Positions 16,237 through 25,772 of a stretch of 64,000 nucleotides of DNA are shown piece by piece; position 1 is the first letter of the stretch, and each line of letters opens with the position of its first letter. This stretch comes from Sporolactobacillus putidus (GTDB lineage: Bacteria; Bacillota; Bacilli; Bacillales; Sporolactobacillaceae), in NCBI RefSeq assembly GCF_014647035.1, contig NZ_BMOK01000003.1, positions 186,001-250,000 on the forward strand, given 5' to 3'. A model generated the notes under the pieces. It was given only the letters and a program-made list of their open reading frames with translations. It had not been told where the DNA came from and did no database searches. The translations under genes and the position numbers were made by a program.

Positions 16237-16800
16237 ATGATGATTTGGAAGTCCAAAGATAATGACAAAGCGAAAATAGACGATCAGGAAAAGACGATTG
16301 AAGGGTTTGACATCGATCTGAATAATGAAAATTTGAAGCGGATTGACCGGCTTGTCGACCGTTATGAATCGGAAATTGTCAGGCAGCTGAATTCGGAATA
16401 TGTGAAAAAGACGAAGCGCAGTGACCGCATTGCCGACTTTATTGCCCGGTTCGGCGGCAGTTGGAGCTTTATTATTATGTTTGCCGCCTTTTTAACCGTG
16501 TGGATTATCTGGAACACAATTGTCCTGACCAGTAGCCTGCAGTTTGATAAACCGCCTTTCATTCTGCTCAATCTTTGCCTTTCGTTCATCGCTGCCTTTC
16601 AGGCGCCGTTCATTATGATGAGCCAGAACCGGTCCGCGGCCCGGGACAAACACGAGTCGATTATAGATTTTGCGATTAACTATAAGGCCGGGCAGGAAGT
16701 CGACGACATACAAGGGCACCTGCATCGTTTGGAAAGGGAAATCGCAGCGATTAAAAAGCTCCTCAATGAAAAAGAGAACATGGAAAAAAAGGACGAGTAA
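16237..16800 (+). CDS. DUF1003 membrane protein
   Basis: 187 residues. Hydrophilic N-terminus (1-65), two close membrane helices (FIIMFAAFLTVWIIWNTIV; FILLNLCLSFIAAFQAPFIMM), then the DUF1003 signature SQNRSAARDKHES and a coiled-coil tail. Members are small inner-membrane proteins of unknown role, sometimes called cyclic-nucleotide-binding-like in error. ATG after CGGGAGGT. Single-gene unit. Confidence 0.88.
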   Translation: MMIWKSKDNDKAKIDDQEKTIEGFDIDLNNENLKRIDRLVDRYESEIVRQLNSEYVKKTKRSDRIADFIARFGGSWSFIIMFAAFLTVWIIWNTIVLTSSLQFDKPPFILLNLCLSFIAAFQAPFIMMSQNRSAARDKHESIIDFAINYKAGQEVDDIQGHLHRLEREIAAIKKLLNEKENMEKKDE

Positions 16801-16947
16801 AAAAATTTTTTTCAAAATGAAATGCCATAAAGCGCAAGCCGTGGTACGCAGATGAACACATACAGAAGAACGGACTGGCGGCTGCACATTTTTAAACAAA
16901 CCAGTAGAAAATCGGCGGAATTACTTCGCGAACCGCATAAACCCGGC

Positions 16948-16981
16948 AATTTAAACAGGTCATTAATTTAAACAGGTCATT
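16948..16981. repeat. Perfect tandem duplication of 17 bp
   Basis: AATTTAAACAGGTCATT occurs twice head-to-tail, just past the 3' end of the LysR gene. Recent slippage product. Confidence 0.85.
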
Positions 16982-16994
16982 GAAGTCGAATGTT

Positions 16995-17864
16995 TCACGA
17001 AAAGCACTGTTCGATGAACTGTTTCATCGGTTCGGTCAAGTATTTATCTTTGTGATAAATGAGTTTGAATTGACGATGGAAATGCAGGCCGGCTATTTTT
17101 TTGACAAGTAACAGACCGGCTGCTGCCTCATTTTCTACGGAGCGTTTCGAAATTACGGAAACGCCGAGCCCTTCAGCGACGGCCATTTTAATCGTATCGG
17201 CGTTATTGCACGTCCAGCTCGCTTTCCAAGGTATTTTTCCAGCAGCCATCACCGCTTCAAATGTTTTTCGGGTTCCGCTTCCTTTCTCCCGGATTATAAA
17301 AGCTTCCTTTTCAAGCTCCTGAGGATCGACTTCGGAGAGAGGAGCAAAGCGGTGGCGGCTGCCGCAGATCAGTACGAGTTCGTCTTCCATAAAAGGTCGC
17401 TGAATAAGATCCGCGGATGTTGTCTCTCCCTCGACAAGCGCTAGGTCAATTTCATCCATCAACAGGAATCTTTCAATTTGCGCTGTATTTTCTTCAATAA
17501 CTTCCACATTGATTTCAGGGTTTGATTTTCTGAAGCTGCAGACAAATTTAGGAAGCACGTGCGCACCGACCGTAACGCTCGCGCCGATACGGATAAACCC
17601 TTGGTTATTCAACATCCGCAATGCTTTCTCAGCATCACCGCTCATTCGGATGATGTGGCGCCCATAGCCGAGCAGTTTTTCTCCGGCACGGGTCAGGTAG
17701 AGCTTCTTTGACAGCCTTTCAAAAAGCCGGACTCCGTAATGTTTTTCAAGTTCTGAAATGGCCTGGCTGACCGCGGGTTGGGACATAAAAAGAATTTCGG
17801 CCGCCGCGGTCATGTTCAGCGTATCGCAGACTGTAACGAATATCCGAAGATGCCTGAATGTCAT
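16995..17864 (-). CDS. LysR-family regulator, divergent from yeiH-like gene
   Basis: 289 residues. N-terminal winged HTH (TFRHLRIFVTVCDTLNMTAAA, then SQPAVSQAISELEKHYGVRLF), C-terminal periplasmic-binding-like effector domain (GASVTVGAHVLPKFV...). Closest in style to CysL/YeiE regulators of sulfur metabolism. ATG 17864 is chosen: GGAGG ends 8 nt upstream, whereas the longer TTG start would overlap that site. Divergent arrangement suggests it activates the sulfate-exporter-like gene. Confidence 0.9.
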   Translation of the reverse strand: MTFRHLRIFVTVCDTLNMTAAAEILFMSQPAVSQAISELEKHYGVRLFERLSKKLYLTRAGEKLLGYGRHIIRMSGDAEKALRMLNNQGFIRIGASVTVGAHVLPKFVCSFRKSNPEINVEVIEENTAQIERFLLMDEIDLALVEGETTSADLIQRPFMEDELVLICGSRHRFAPLSEVDPQELEKEAFIIREKGSGTRKTFEAVMAAGKIPWKASWTCNNADTIKMAVAEGLGVSVISKRSVENEAAAGLLLVKKIAGLHFHRQFKLIYHKDKYLTEPMKQFIEQCFS

Positions 17865-17920
17865 GTTCATTTCCTCCAACTATAACTGTTTGATTATGAT
17901 TATAATTAAATAATAATATT

Positions 17921-17948
17921 TTGATTATCGATAGGCAAGTTATATAAT
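17921..17948 (+). promoter_or_regulatory. Promoter of the yeiH-like gene
   Basis: TTGATT at 17921-17926, 16-nt spacer, TATAAT at 17943-17948. The AT-rich segment 17880-17920 to its left, with T-N11-A style repeats, is the probable LysR binding zone. Confidence 0.6.
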
Positions 17949-17970
17949 GAACGACATGAGGGGGGATAAC

Positions 17971-18957
17971 GTGAAAAAAATCACAAATATAATGCCGGGT
18001 ATTGCTGTCTCAGGCTTGGCAGCAGTCCCGGCCTGGCTGCTTGGAACTTTTTTTCCCATTGTCGGCAGTCCGGTCCTGGGCATCCTTTTAGGGATGGTAC
18101 TGTCCTTTTGTAAGAGGCCGGCCCTGCTGAATAACGGAATCAAATGGACTTCGAAGAAAATGCTGCAATATTCGATTATACTGATGGGCTTCGGACTGAA
18201 TCTGTTCAATATCGTCAAAGTCGGCGGCCAGACAGTGGAACTCATGGTTTTTACATTGACGGCAGCGTTTCTGACCGCATTTATTGCTGGAAGACTTTTG
18301 AAAATTGAAGGTAAAACGCTGACACTGATCGGAGTGGGGACCGCAATTTGCGGAGGGTCGGCGATCGCCGCGGCTGCGCCGGTCATTCAAGCCGATGAAA
18401 AAGAAGTGGCGCACTCTATTTCCACCATTTTCCTTTTTAATGTTCTTGCCGCGTTTCTGTTTCCTTTTTTCGGGCATGTCCTAGGAATGAGCGATCACAA
18501 TTTCGGACTGTGGACGGGCAGCGCTGTCAACGATACCTCGTCGGTTGTGGCTGCGGGTTATACGTACAGTAACGCCGCCGGAAATCTGGCGGTTATCGTC
18601 AAGCTGACTCGGACATTGATGATCGTGCCCGTGACGCTGGCACTGTCCTTTTATTTTTCCAGGAAGACGGTTCAAAAAAGCGAAAACGGGTATCACTTTT
18701 CGAAAGTCTTTCCTTGGTTTGTCGTTGGCTTTGTCGCGACCTCAGTATTAAGCACATTTTTGCCGATACCGGTCGACATCGTTAATTTTCTTGTGCAGCT
18801 TGGGAAGTTTATGATTGTTATGGCTATGGTCTCAATCGGACTGAATACAAATGTAGTAAAACTTGTAAAAAACGGCGGGAAACCGATTTTTCTCGGATTG
18901 ATCTGCTGGGGCGTTTTATCGGTCACTTCGCTTGCCGTACAATATCTGATTTTGTGA
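17971..18957 (+). CDS. YeiH/UPF0324 family membrane protein (putative sulfate exporter)
   Basis: About 328 residues with ten or so membrane helices. Family features: ILLGMVLSFC, KMLQYSIILMGFGLNL, GVGTAICGGSAIAAAAPVI and WTGSAVNDTSSVVAAGY. Relatives are called PSE-family sulfate exporters, though direct proof is thin. GTG 17971 is the start: GAGGGGGG is 6 nt away and the ATG at 17947 overlaps the -10 box and so would not be in the mRNA. Confidence 0.88.
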   Translation: MKKITNIMPGIAVSGLAAVPAWLLGTFFPIVGSPVLGILLGMVLSFCKRPALLNNGIKWTSKKMLQYSIILMGFGLNLFNIVKVGGQTVELMVFTLTAAFLTAFIAGRLLKIEGKTLTLIGVGTAICGGSAIAAAAPVIQADEKEVAHSISTIFLFNVLAAFLFPFFGHVLGMSDHNFGLWTGSAVNDTSSVVAAGYTYSNAAGNLAVIVKLTRTLMIVPVTLALSFYFSRKTVQKSENGYHFSKVFPWFVVGFVATSVLSTFLPIPVDIVNFLVQLGKFMIVMAMVSIGLNTNVVKLVKNGGKPIFLGLICWGVLSVTSLAVQYLIL

Positions 18958-19225
18958 AAAAGGGTATATAACGTCTGGTGACCGGCCAGCGGGATCATTA
19001 AAGATCGAATGTTGTGTACGTTCACAAATGCGTTTATGCGCGGGTATTCATTGCCCATGATTAAGAAAACCAATCTTTTTTTCAAGAAGTATGGTTGGTA
19101 ATGAATGACCTAACTTCAGAACTTGTTAAGACAATTTAATATTCTTCAAACTCATTCAGGTAGGATTTGAGAGATCCGATGTCTAATTAGTATTAGTAAA
19201 CACCATCTGAACGGAGCGTGATCAC

Positions 19226-19777
19226 ATGGCGCCGGAAAACGGAGAGATCGGTTACTTTACGCAGAGTGTCTCTGAAAAGCTGGATGTGACCCGGAGTAAG
19301 CTCAGACGATTGACGACGGCATTGGAAAAGCATGGCTACGAGATGACACGGAACGACAGGGAACAGCGCATCTATTTTGATAAGGATATTGAGGCCATTC
19401 ACCGATTATTGAGAAAAATGAGGGCTGGCAGGAAAATCGAGGATGCGGCAGAAGAGGTATGCGGAGAATTAAGCATCGGCGCGACTAGGGAACCGACCGA
19501 CGTGGGCAGTGTAAACCAGCGTTCGACAAGTACTCAGGTGAGCCCGGATGTCAGACTGCATCTCACAGCCGACCAGCTTCGCCTGATGGTGGAACAGGTG
19601 GCCGTGACGACAGCGGAGAAAACGGCCAACAAAGTCATTGAGAAATATGACCGAAGTATGCAGCGCAGAATTGAGCTGAGAGATAAGGAACTGGTCAGCC
19701 GTCTGAGAGAAGTCGGGGATGGGGCAAGAGGAAGAAATAAAAAAGGATTGGTATCCCGGCTGTTTGGCTGGCGTTAA
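19226..19777 (+). CDS. MerR-like DNA-binding protein with basic C-terminus
   Basis: 183 residues. N-terminal MerR-type HTH (YFTQSVSEKLDVTRSKLRRL, then YEMTRNDREQRIYFDKDIEA), a flexible linker (95-115), a helical segment (DQLRLMVEQVAVTTAEKTAN) and an Arg/Lys-rich end (RGRNKKGLVSRLFGWR) that could be an amphipathic membrane-binding tip. This layout recalls RacA or plasmid/phage DUF3967 proteins. Role unknown; DNA anchoring is one possibility. Confidence 0.65.
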   Translation: MAPENGEIGYFTQSVSEKLDVTRSKLRRLTTALEKHGYEMTRNDREQRIYFDKDIEAIHRLLRKMRAGRKIEDAAEEVCGELSIGATREPTDVGSVNQRSTSTQVSPDVRLHLTADQLRLMVEQVAVTTAEKTANKVIEKYDRSMQRRIELRDKELVSRLREVGDGARGRNKKGLVSRLFGWR

Positions 19778-19813
19778 GGTCCAGAATTATCATGGAAATG
19801 AATTTGAAAAAGC

Positions 19814-19836
19814 CGACAAAAGGAGTCGTTTTTTTT
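19814..19836 (+). terminator. Weak terminator after the MerR-like gene
   Basis: Short CGAC/GTCG stem with 7-nt loop followed by eight T residues, about 40 nt past the stop codon. Confidence 0.4.
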
Positions 19837-19935
19837 GCTAGAGTCCGGATGTGAACGCATTTAGACTAACTCTGGTAGACGTCTGATTTAGACCGGTAGA
19901 ACTCCCAACTTGGCCGATAAGGATTGAACTGAAAA

Positions 19936-19968
19936 AACGCCGGTTCCGAAAACCACGGAATCGGCGTT
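19936..19968 (-). terminator. Terminator of the alcohol dehydrogenase gene, bidirectional
   Basis: AACGCCG-TTCCG pairs with CGGAA-CGGCGTT; on the minus strand a run of T follows the stem. Confidence 0.75.
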
Positions 19969-20055
19969 CTGTTTTAACGAATTTCTCATTCTAAATTTAC
20001 AGTTCTTTAGAAAATCCTTGATTAAATCGCTTTCACATAAAGTGACAACCGCCTG

Positions 20056-21180
20056 TCACGGGATAACGACAATACGGTTGACCTCACCGGATGCGAGCTG
20101 GTCAAAGCCTTCGTTGATGTCCTCAAGCGGGATGATCTTGCTGAGCAGCTGATCGACGGGCAGCCGGTCCTGTTTGAACAGATTAATGTAGCGCGGGATG
20201 TCGCGATCCGGCACACAGCTGCCCATATAGGAGCCCTTGATTGTCCGTTCTTCGGCGGCCAGTGTGACTTGCGGGAATGAGAAGGCTGCTTCCGGGCGGG
20301 GAAGACCGGAGGTGATCGTTTCGCCGCCGGGGCGGGTGAGCTGATAGGCGATTTTCATGGCCGGGACGGCGCCAGCCGTTTCGAAGGCGTAGTCGACACC
20401 GCCGCCGGTCAGCTGTTTCACTTCCTCGGTTATGCCGGTTTTTCTGGTGTTGAATACGTGTGTGGCGCCCAGCTTTCTGGCAAATTCCAGTTTAGCGTCG
20501 TTAATGTCCAGGGCCAGGATTTCACCTGCACCGGATGCGACCAGAGCCATCAACGCGCTGAGCCCGACGCCGCCAAGTCCGATAACAGCTGCACTCGCGC
20601 CCATTTCAATGTGCGCCGTGTTCACGACTTCCCCGACACCGGTAAGAATGGCGCATCCGAAAAGCGCCGCTTTGTCGAAGGGAACGCTTGGATCGATTTT
20701 AACCAGTGAACGTCTTGATGCAACGATATGATCGGAAAATGCGGAAACGCCCAGATGGTGAAAAATCTTATCGTCTCCGTCGTGCAGACGGATTGCTCCG
20801 CTGAGCAGCGTCCCGGCGTTGTTGGCTTTTGTGCCCTCCACGCAGAGCCCGGGCCTGCCTTCACGGCAGGGCAGGCAGCGCCCGCAGCTGGGCTTGAAGA
20901 CGCAGGCGACGTGATCGCCTGGCGCGAGATCATCGACACCTTCACCGACCTTTTCAACCACTCCTGCCGCTTCGTGACCGAGAACCATCGGCATCGGCCA
21001 CGGCCGGCTGCCGTTAATGACCGACAAATCGGAATGACAGAGCCCGGCGGCCTTGATACGGACAAGAACTTCCCCCAGCTGAGGCTCTTCGAGTTCCAGT
21101 TCTCGGATGATCAAAGGGCGGCTTTCTCTATAAGGGCGAATCTTTCCCATTTCTGTAATAACGGCTGCTCTGATTTTCAA
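20056..21180 (-). CDS. Zinc-dependent alcohol dehydrogenase
   Basis: 374 residues, medium-chain dehydrogenase. Catalytic zinc ligands in AAGLCHSDLS and LGHEAAGVVEKVG; structural zinc cysteines CGRCLPCREGRPGLC; nucleotide-binding GLGGVGLSALMA with a downstream Asp (LALDIND) indicating NAD. Resembles class III-like and aryl-alcohol dehydrogenases. TTG start with GAGGG about 6 nt upstream. No partner gene; single transcription unit closed by the hairpin at 19936. Confidence 0.92.
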   Translation of the reverse strand: MKIRAAVITEMGKIRPYRESRPLIIRELELEEPQLGEVLVRIKAAGLCHSDLSVINGSRPWPMPMVLGHEAAGVVEKVGEGVDDLAPGDHVACVFKPSCGRCLPCREGRPGLCVEGTKANNAGTLLSGAIRLHDGDDKIFHHLGVSAFSDHIVASRRSLVKIDPSVPFDKAALFGCAILTGVGEVVNTAHIEMGASAAVIGLGGVGLSALMALVASGAGEILALDINDAKLEFARKLGATHVFNTRKTGITEEVKQLTGGGVDYAFETAGAVPAMKIAYQLTRPGGETITSGLPRPEAAFSFPQVTLAAEERTIKGSYMGSCVPDRDIPRYINLFKQDRLPVDQLLSKIIPLEDINEGFDQLASGEVNRIVVIP

Positions 21181-21380
21181 CTTTTTCCCTCGCTTTCTTT
21201 TTTATGTTTGTTCTTCATAAGAATCTTATCCGGAAGGGGCAGAGGTGTGATCATCAATTGGATTCGTTTTGGCAACAGGTTTTTTTAAGAATTCTACAAG
21301 AAGCTGGCCTGTGTTTCGATGATAAGCAAGTACCAGGTTCACGGTAAAAGTATCCATTAATCCATGCATCAATCTATCTT

Positions 21381-21659
21381 TCAGCCTTTAAACTCAACCT
21401 GCTGATAGTCTTTGACTCTGGCGAACTGGGCTTTGGCATAGGAGCAGGCCGGAATGATTTTTTTGTGGTCGATGACGGCCTTATCAACAACCGCCTTAAT
21501 CAGCTGCTGAGCGATTTTCTGCCCGCGATATTGCGGGTCCACAAAGGTATGATCGATGCTCAGAATCGAATCTCTGACGTCAGAGTAGGTGACTTCGCCG
21601 ATCTCATTTCCTGTTGCGTCCGTTACATAAAATCTGTTTTTACCCTCTTTAATCTCCAT
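21381..21659 (-). CDS. Small GNAT-fold acetyltransferase (YjdJ type)
   Basis: 92 residues, minimal Gcn5-like domain. The acetyl-CoA site is in VDPQYRGQKIAQQLIKAVVD; the C-terminal CSYAKAQFAR motif is the conserved end of this subgroup. Substrate unknown. ATG preceded by GGAGATGAAAGC. Read divergently from the P-type ATPase gene. Confidence 0.88.
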   Translation of the reverse strand: MEIKEGKNRFYVTDATGNEIGEVTYSDVRDSILSIDHTFVDPQYRGQKIAQQLIKAVVDKAVIDHKKIIPACSYAKAQFARVKDYQQVEFKG

Positions 21660-21856
21660 GCTTTCATCTCCATTTCCTGATTAATCGTCGAGCGACATGA
21701 TAGGAAGCAGCCTACGCAAGCGATTCATAACCCGTTTCAACGATCAGAATTTCACTCGTCAATAATCTGTAATTTTACGTGAAAGGGGCCGGCTTTATCC
21801 TGTTTCGCGCAGAAACTCACCACTTATTATTTTACATGAAAGAACAGAATTTGTAA

Positions 21857-21870
21857 TGAAAACGCTATTA
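21857..21870. promoter_or_regulatory. Candidate CcpA cre site
   Basis: TGAAAACGCTATTA matches the cre consensus TGWAANCGNTNWCA at all but one position. It lies between the GNAT gene and the ATPase gene. Confidence 0.4.
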
Positions 21871-22033
21871 TTATCTTTGCAGATCCTCTTGAATCATTCA
21901 TTTTAAAATGATCCACTATTTTTGATTGGATTCCGTCTGAGTCGGTAGCTTTTTTCAGCTCGTTTATACGCATGAGAAACAGATTGTGCTAAGATGAAGC
22001 TAAGGATGAAAATGTTTTTTTTACGTAAAGGGG

Positions 22034-24895
22034 ATGTCGGACATGCCTGACACGGTAAAAAACAATAGAGACAAGGATACGTGGATCAACATTAATCTAC
22101 AAAGAATATCCGCACTCGAGCCAAGTCTTGTGTATGACTATCTTGGTACTGCGGAAAGCGGTTTGTCTGAAGATATCGCGCAGCAGCGTGCCGAAATCTG
22201 CGGCGAGAATTCAATTAAAAGCAAGCGTTCCTTTCATCCGTTGCGCCGTATTGCCATGCAGCTGGTCAACTTGCTGGCTCTTATGCTCTGGGCAGCGGGG
22301 GCTCTGGCTTTTTTCTCAGGGACCCCGGTAATTGCTGTTGCCATATGGTCGATTATTATTCTGAATGCATTTTTCTCATTAGTGCAGGAGCGAAAAGCGG
22401 ACCATGCACTTCAGGCATTGGCAAGGATGATGCCCAACAATGTAAAGGTTTACAGGTGCGGTGGCATGATCGTGCTTCCCGCCGAGAAGCTGGTGCCCGG
22501 GGATGTCGTATCTTTATCCGCGGGCGACCACGTGCCCGCGGATATACGGCTCGTTGTCTCGGAAGGACTGTTCGTCGATAATTCAATGCTGACGGGAGAG
22601 TCTGTACCAGTGGATCGTGATGCGGCGGCTGATCCGCTTGACGGGCAGTCGCTGGTCAACAGCCGCAACGTTCTGTTCGCAGGAACATCGGTCACCGACG
22701 GACACGGGTCTGGGGTGGTTTATGCGACAGGGAAAAATACCCAGATCGGCAACATCACGCAGACAACCGCTCAGATCGTCCGGCAGAAAAGCACGCTTGA
22801 TACCCAGATTCAAAAGATTACCAAAACACTGGCTGTTCTTGCTGTCGTTATCGGTATCATGGCCTATCTTGCGGCGACGCTCGTCTCGGGCTTGTCAGGA
22901 AACGCGGCGCTGATTTTCGCGATCGGTATCCTTGTGGCGAACATACCGGAAGGCCTGATGCCGACCGTCAGTCTGTCGCTGGCGCTCGGTGTCCAGAGAA
23001 TGGCAAAGAAGAATGCGCTCGTCCGGAAGCAGTCCGCCGTGGAAACTTTGAGCACGACATCGGTCATCTGTACGGATAAAACGGGGACGCTGACACAGAA
23101 TGCGATTTTTACCCGGAAGATCTGGACACCCGACGGGGTCGTGGACATCAGTGGGGAAGGCTACGGAAAGAAGGGGGCACTCATCGGAGTCACCGAAAAA
23201 AACCGACCTGCGCTTGAACGGCTTTTTACCGCTTCGACGATTTGCTCGGATACGGTGCTGCGCAGCGATAAGGATCAGAAGGATACATGGAAGATTATCG
23301 GCAGCCCAACTGAAGCCGCTATTTTGATCGCTTCGCAAAAATACGGGCTGGACTCTGAAAAGCTCAAAAAACAATTTTCACGTATGAACGTGATCCCGTT
23401 CAGTTCAAATACGAAAACGATGACTGTGTCGGCCGTCAATCAGGACAATCCGCTGTTTCCACTGCATCATGTGATTCAGTTCACAAAAGGAGATCCCTCC
23501 AAAGTTCTTGACCACTGTAAATTTCTTTACAAAAAGGGGGGAATTATCAAGGCTACGGCCGAAGAAAAAAACAAGGTTCGTGCGGTCAACGATCAGATGG
23601 CTAATGATGGGTTTCGCGTTCTGGCTGTTGCTTATTCGGATCCGTCGGAACAGGGAGAGAAGGCGGATAACAGCCTGATTCTGCTCGGTCTGACGATCAT
23701 GTACGATCCGCCGAAGGACGGCGTCCGGGAGGCGATTGCCGATTGCTACAAAGCGGGTATCAAGGTCACGGTGGTAACCGGAGATTACATTCTGACAGCC
23801 GCCGCGATCGCCAGACAGATCGGCATCGTCAAAGACCGGTACGTGGCCATCACGGGGGCGGAACTTGAACATATGAGCAAGCGGGAACTGGCTGAGAAAA
23901 TTGACACGGATCTGCCGGTGATCTTCGCCCGCACCACGCCGAAAGACAAACTGAAGATTGTCGAAACCTATCAGAGTCTCGGGCATGTGGTCGCCTCAAC
24001 CGGTGACGGTCTGAACGACGTTCTCGCGCTGCGGAAAGCGGATATCGGGATTTCAATGGGGAAAAACGGATCGGATGCCGCCATTGAATCATCGGATGTC
24101 GTCCTTCTGGATGATCACTTCGCGACGATTGTGGAAGCGGTCAAGGAGGGCCGCGCAATCTATGACAATATAAGAAAATTTATCACTTATATACTGGCTT
24201 CCAACGTGCCGGAAGTCGTTCCCTTCATCGTCATGGCTGTTTTCCATATTCCTCTGGCGCTGACTGTGCTGATGGTGCTGGCTATTTCCATCGGCACCGA
24301 CCTCGTTCCGGCTATCTCTCTCGGGGAAGAACTGCCTGACGAGGATGTACTGGACTATCCGCCAAGAAGACCGAGTGAAAACATTCTGAATAAAAGCGTT
24401 CTGCTTCGCTCTTACGCTTTTATCGGACTGGCTGAATCAGGCGTACTGTTCGTCATGTTTTTCCTGGCTTGGAGCCAGTTCGGCTATTCACCGGCCGATG
24501 TGCGGTCCTTCACATCAGTGCTCGCAAATAATACGGCGAGCGCGCATATCGGGTACGTCTACCAGTACGCAGTAACGATGGCCTTCGGAGCTGTGATTTT
24601 CTGTCAGATCGGCAATCTTCTGGAATGCCGTTCTCCGCATCTATCGTTCTTTTCCATGCTTCACAAGAGAAACAGATTAATGGCTCTGGGGATTCTGATT
24701 GAAATCACCCTTTACCTGCTGATCGCCTATGTTCCCTTTTTACAACTGTTGTTCGGTACAGCAACGCCGCAGTTCAGCCACTTATTGCTGCTCCCCCTGT
24801 GTCCGGCGGTGATCATGGTTCTTGAGGAATTCAGAAAATGGATGGTCGGGAAGAGTGCGAGAAGAAAACTGAACAGAACGGCCATCGTAAAATAA
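22034..24895 (+). CDS. P2-type cation-transporting ATPase
   Basis: 953 residues, full length. Actuator TGES (DNSMLTGESVPVD), phosphorylation DKTGTLT, helix-4 IPEGL (VANIPEGLMPTVSLSLALG), nucleotide-binding KGDPSKVLDHC, hinge TGDGLNDVLALRKADIGISMG, then C-terminal four helices. The PEGL form and the GTDLVPAISLGEE motif in helix 6 put it near Na+/K+ and H+/K+ type (P2C) pumps rather than SERCA-like Ca2+ pumps. Start ATG 22034 after AAAGGGGA. Ion specificity needs transport data. Confidence 0.9.
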   Translation: MSDMPDTVKNNRDKDTWININLQRISALEPSLVYDYLGTAESGLSEDIAQQRAEICGENSIKSKRSFHPLRRIAMQLVNLLALMLWAAGALAFFSGTPVIAVAIWSIIILNAFFSLVQERKADHALQALARMMPNNVKVYRCGGMIVLPAEKLVPGDVVSLSAGDHVPADIRLVVSEGLFVDNSMLTGESVPVDRDAAADPLDGQSLVNSRNVLFAGTSVTDGHGSGVVYATGKNTQIGNITQTTAQIVRQKSTLDTQIQKITKTLAVLAVVIGIMAYLAATLVSGLSGNAALIFAIGILVANIPEGLMPTVSLSLALGVQRMAKKNALVRKQSAVETLSTTSVICTDKTGTLTQNAIFTRKIWTPDGVVDISGEGYGKKGALIGVTEKNRPALERLFTASTICSDTVLRSDKDQKDTWKIIGSPTEAAILIASQKYGLDSEKLKKQFSRMNVIPFSSNTKTMTVSAVNQDNPLFPLHHVIQFTKGDPSKVLDHCKFLYKKGGIIKATAEEKNKVRAVNDQMANDGFRVLAVAYSDPSEQGEKADNSLILLGLTIMYDPPKDGVREAIADCYKAGIKVTVVTGDYILTAAAIARQIGIVKDRYVAITGAELEHMSKRELAEKIDTDLPVIFARTTPKDKLKIVETYQSLGHVVASTGDGLNDVLALRKADIGISMGKNGSDAAIESSDVVLLDDHFATIVEAVKEGRAIYDNIRKFITYILASNVPEVVPFIVMAVFHIPLALTVLMVLAISIGTDLVPAISLGEELPDEDVLDYPPRRPSENILNKSVLLRSYAFIGLAESGVLFVMFFLAWSQFGYSPADVRSFTSVLANNTASAHIGYVYQYAVTMAFGAVIFCQIGNLLECRSPHLSFFSMLHKRNRLMALGILIEITLYLLIAYVPFLQLLFGTATPQFSHLLLLPLCPAVIMVLEEFRKWMVGKSARRKLNRTAIVK

Positions 24896-25081
24896 ACATA
24901 CTTACTGCGCCTTTGAAAACGAATAGTCATTGGCTGGGAGAACCGGCTTCCCCGCTTTTCTTGTGCGGTTTTTTGCTTTTTGCCGGCGGCTTTCTATTCA
25001 TGAAACTCGGTAACTTGCCTACCGGAAGATCGGTGTCTATAATAACCTTATTCTTTGAAAAAGAACCGGCAGGTATGAGAT

Positions 25082-25264
25082 ATGCTGAAGGGGAGAAAAA
25101 ACTTGCTCGTTTATGAAAACAGAGAGATGGGCCTCACGGCTTATTCGCTGGATAAAGAGCGATGGGACGATTTTACATCCCTCTTTGGCGGAAATGGAGC
25201 ATGCGGCGGTTGCTGGTGCATGACCTCCATTTCCGCAGAAAATGCGACGGTCGTGATTTGTTAA
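25082..25264 (+). pseudogene. N-terminal fragment of a GNAT acetyltransferase
   Basis: Reads GLTAYSLDKERWDDFTSLFG then GACGGCWCM, the N-terminal signature of a known GNAT group (GGCWCM), then diverges and stops at 25262-25264. The acetyl-CoA-binding half is missing, and the next gene starts inside it in another frame. Probably a deletion relic. Confidence 0.6.
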
Positions 25265-25467
25265 GGGGCATCAAGAAAAACGACTTTATTAAGGTTTTTC
25301 TGAAAAGCTCAAGACCGGTTAAAGGCTTTTTTGCCGGAGTGTCGGGGAATGTGCTGGTTCTGTTCGACTGTGAAGACTTGTCGCATAGAGTATCGACCAC
25401 AGATATTTGTCTGGATGACATCGTAGCGATCAAATCATTTGGTTTCAAAATGGACGATAATGACTGA
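25201..25467 (+). CDS. Small LSm/Hfq-like-fold protein, unknown function
   Basis: Up to 88 residues; the core is RGIKKNDFIKVFLKSSRPVK followed by GFFAGVSGNVLVLFDCED and LDDIVAIKSFG. The alternating beta pattern with a G-F-F-A-G-V turn is like a bent SH3/LSm barrel. The start is unsure: ATG 25201 has only GGAG 2 nt away, and TTG 25258 lacks a site. It overlaps the GNAT fragment in another frame, so the original start may have been lost. Confidence 0.45.
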   Translation: MRRLLVHDLHFRRKCDGRDLLRGIKKNDFIKVFLKSSRPVKGFFAGVSGNVLVLFDCEDLSHRVSTTDICLDDIVAIKSFGFKMDDND

Positions 25468-25581
25468 CGGAATCCAATAGGCTCAGGCCTGGAAACCAAG
25501 CCATGAATGTTCTGTAAAAACCCATTTAGTGATTCAAATTCAAAGCCGATACTGTTACGCCGCTTACCTCATGCACTTTTC

Positions 25582-25618
25582 AGGAACTTAAGGGACTCCC
25601 CTTAGGTTCTTTTTTTGT
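25582..25618 (+). terminator. Rho-independent terminator
   Basis: GGAACTTAAGGG pairs with CCCCTTAGGTTC (one G-T), then seven T residues. Ends the unit upstream of the amidase gene; the rest of 25468-25772 holds nothing else clear. Confidence 0.75.
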
Positions 25619-25772
25619 TGAAAACGTGGCGACTGCTACATATAAAAACAGTTTCGGATGTGAAATTCGTATTTGCATGTTTTCAGGGATAATTGTAAGA
25701 TTATAGTTAATTTTATGGACTGATTGTAAAATTTATAAGGTAGAGACTTTTTGATTAATGGAGTGAAGCACG

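Noticed and set aside
22356-24092. Several minus-strand open frames within the P-type ATPase gene
   Set aside because: They are antisense shadows of a complete, motif-rich gene.
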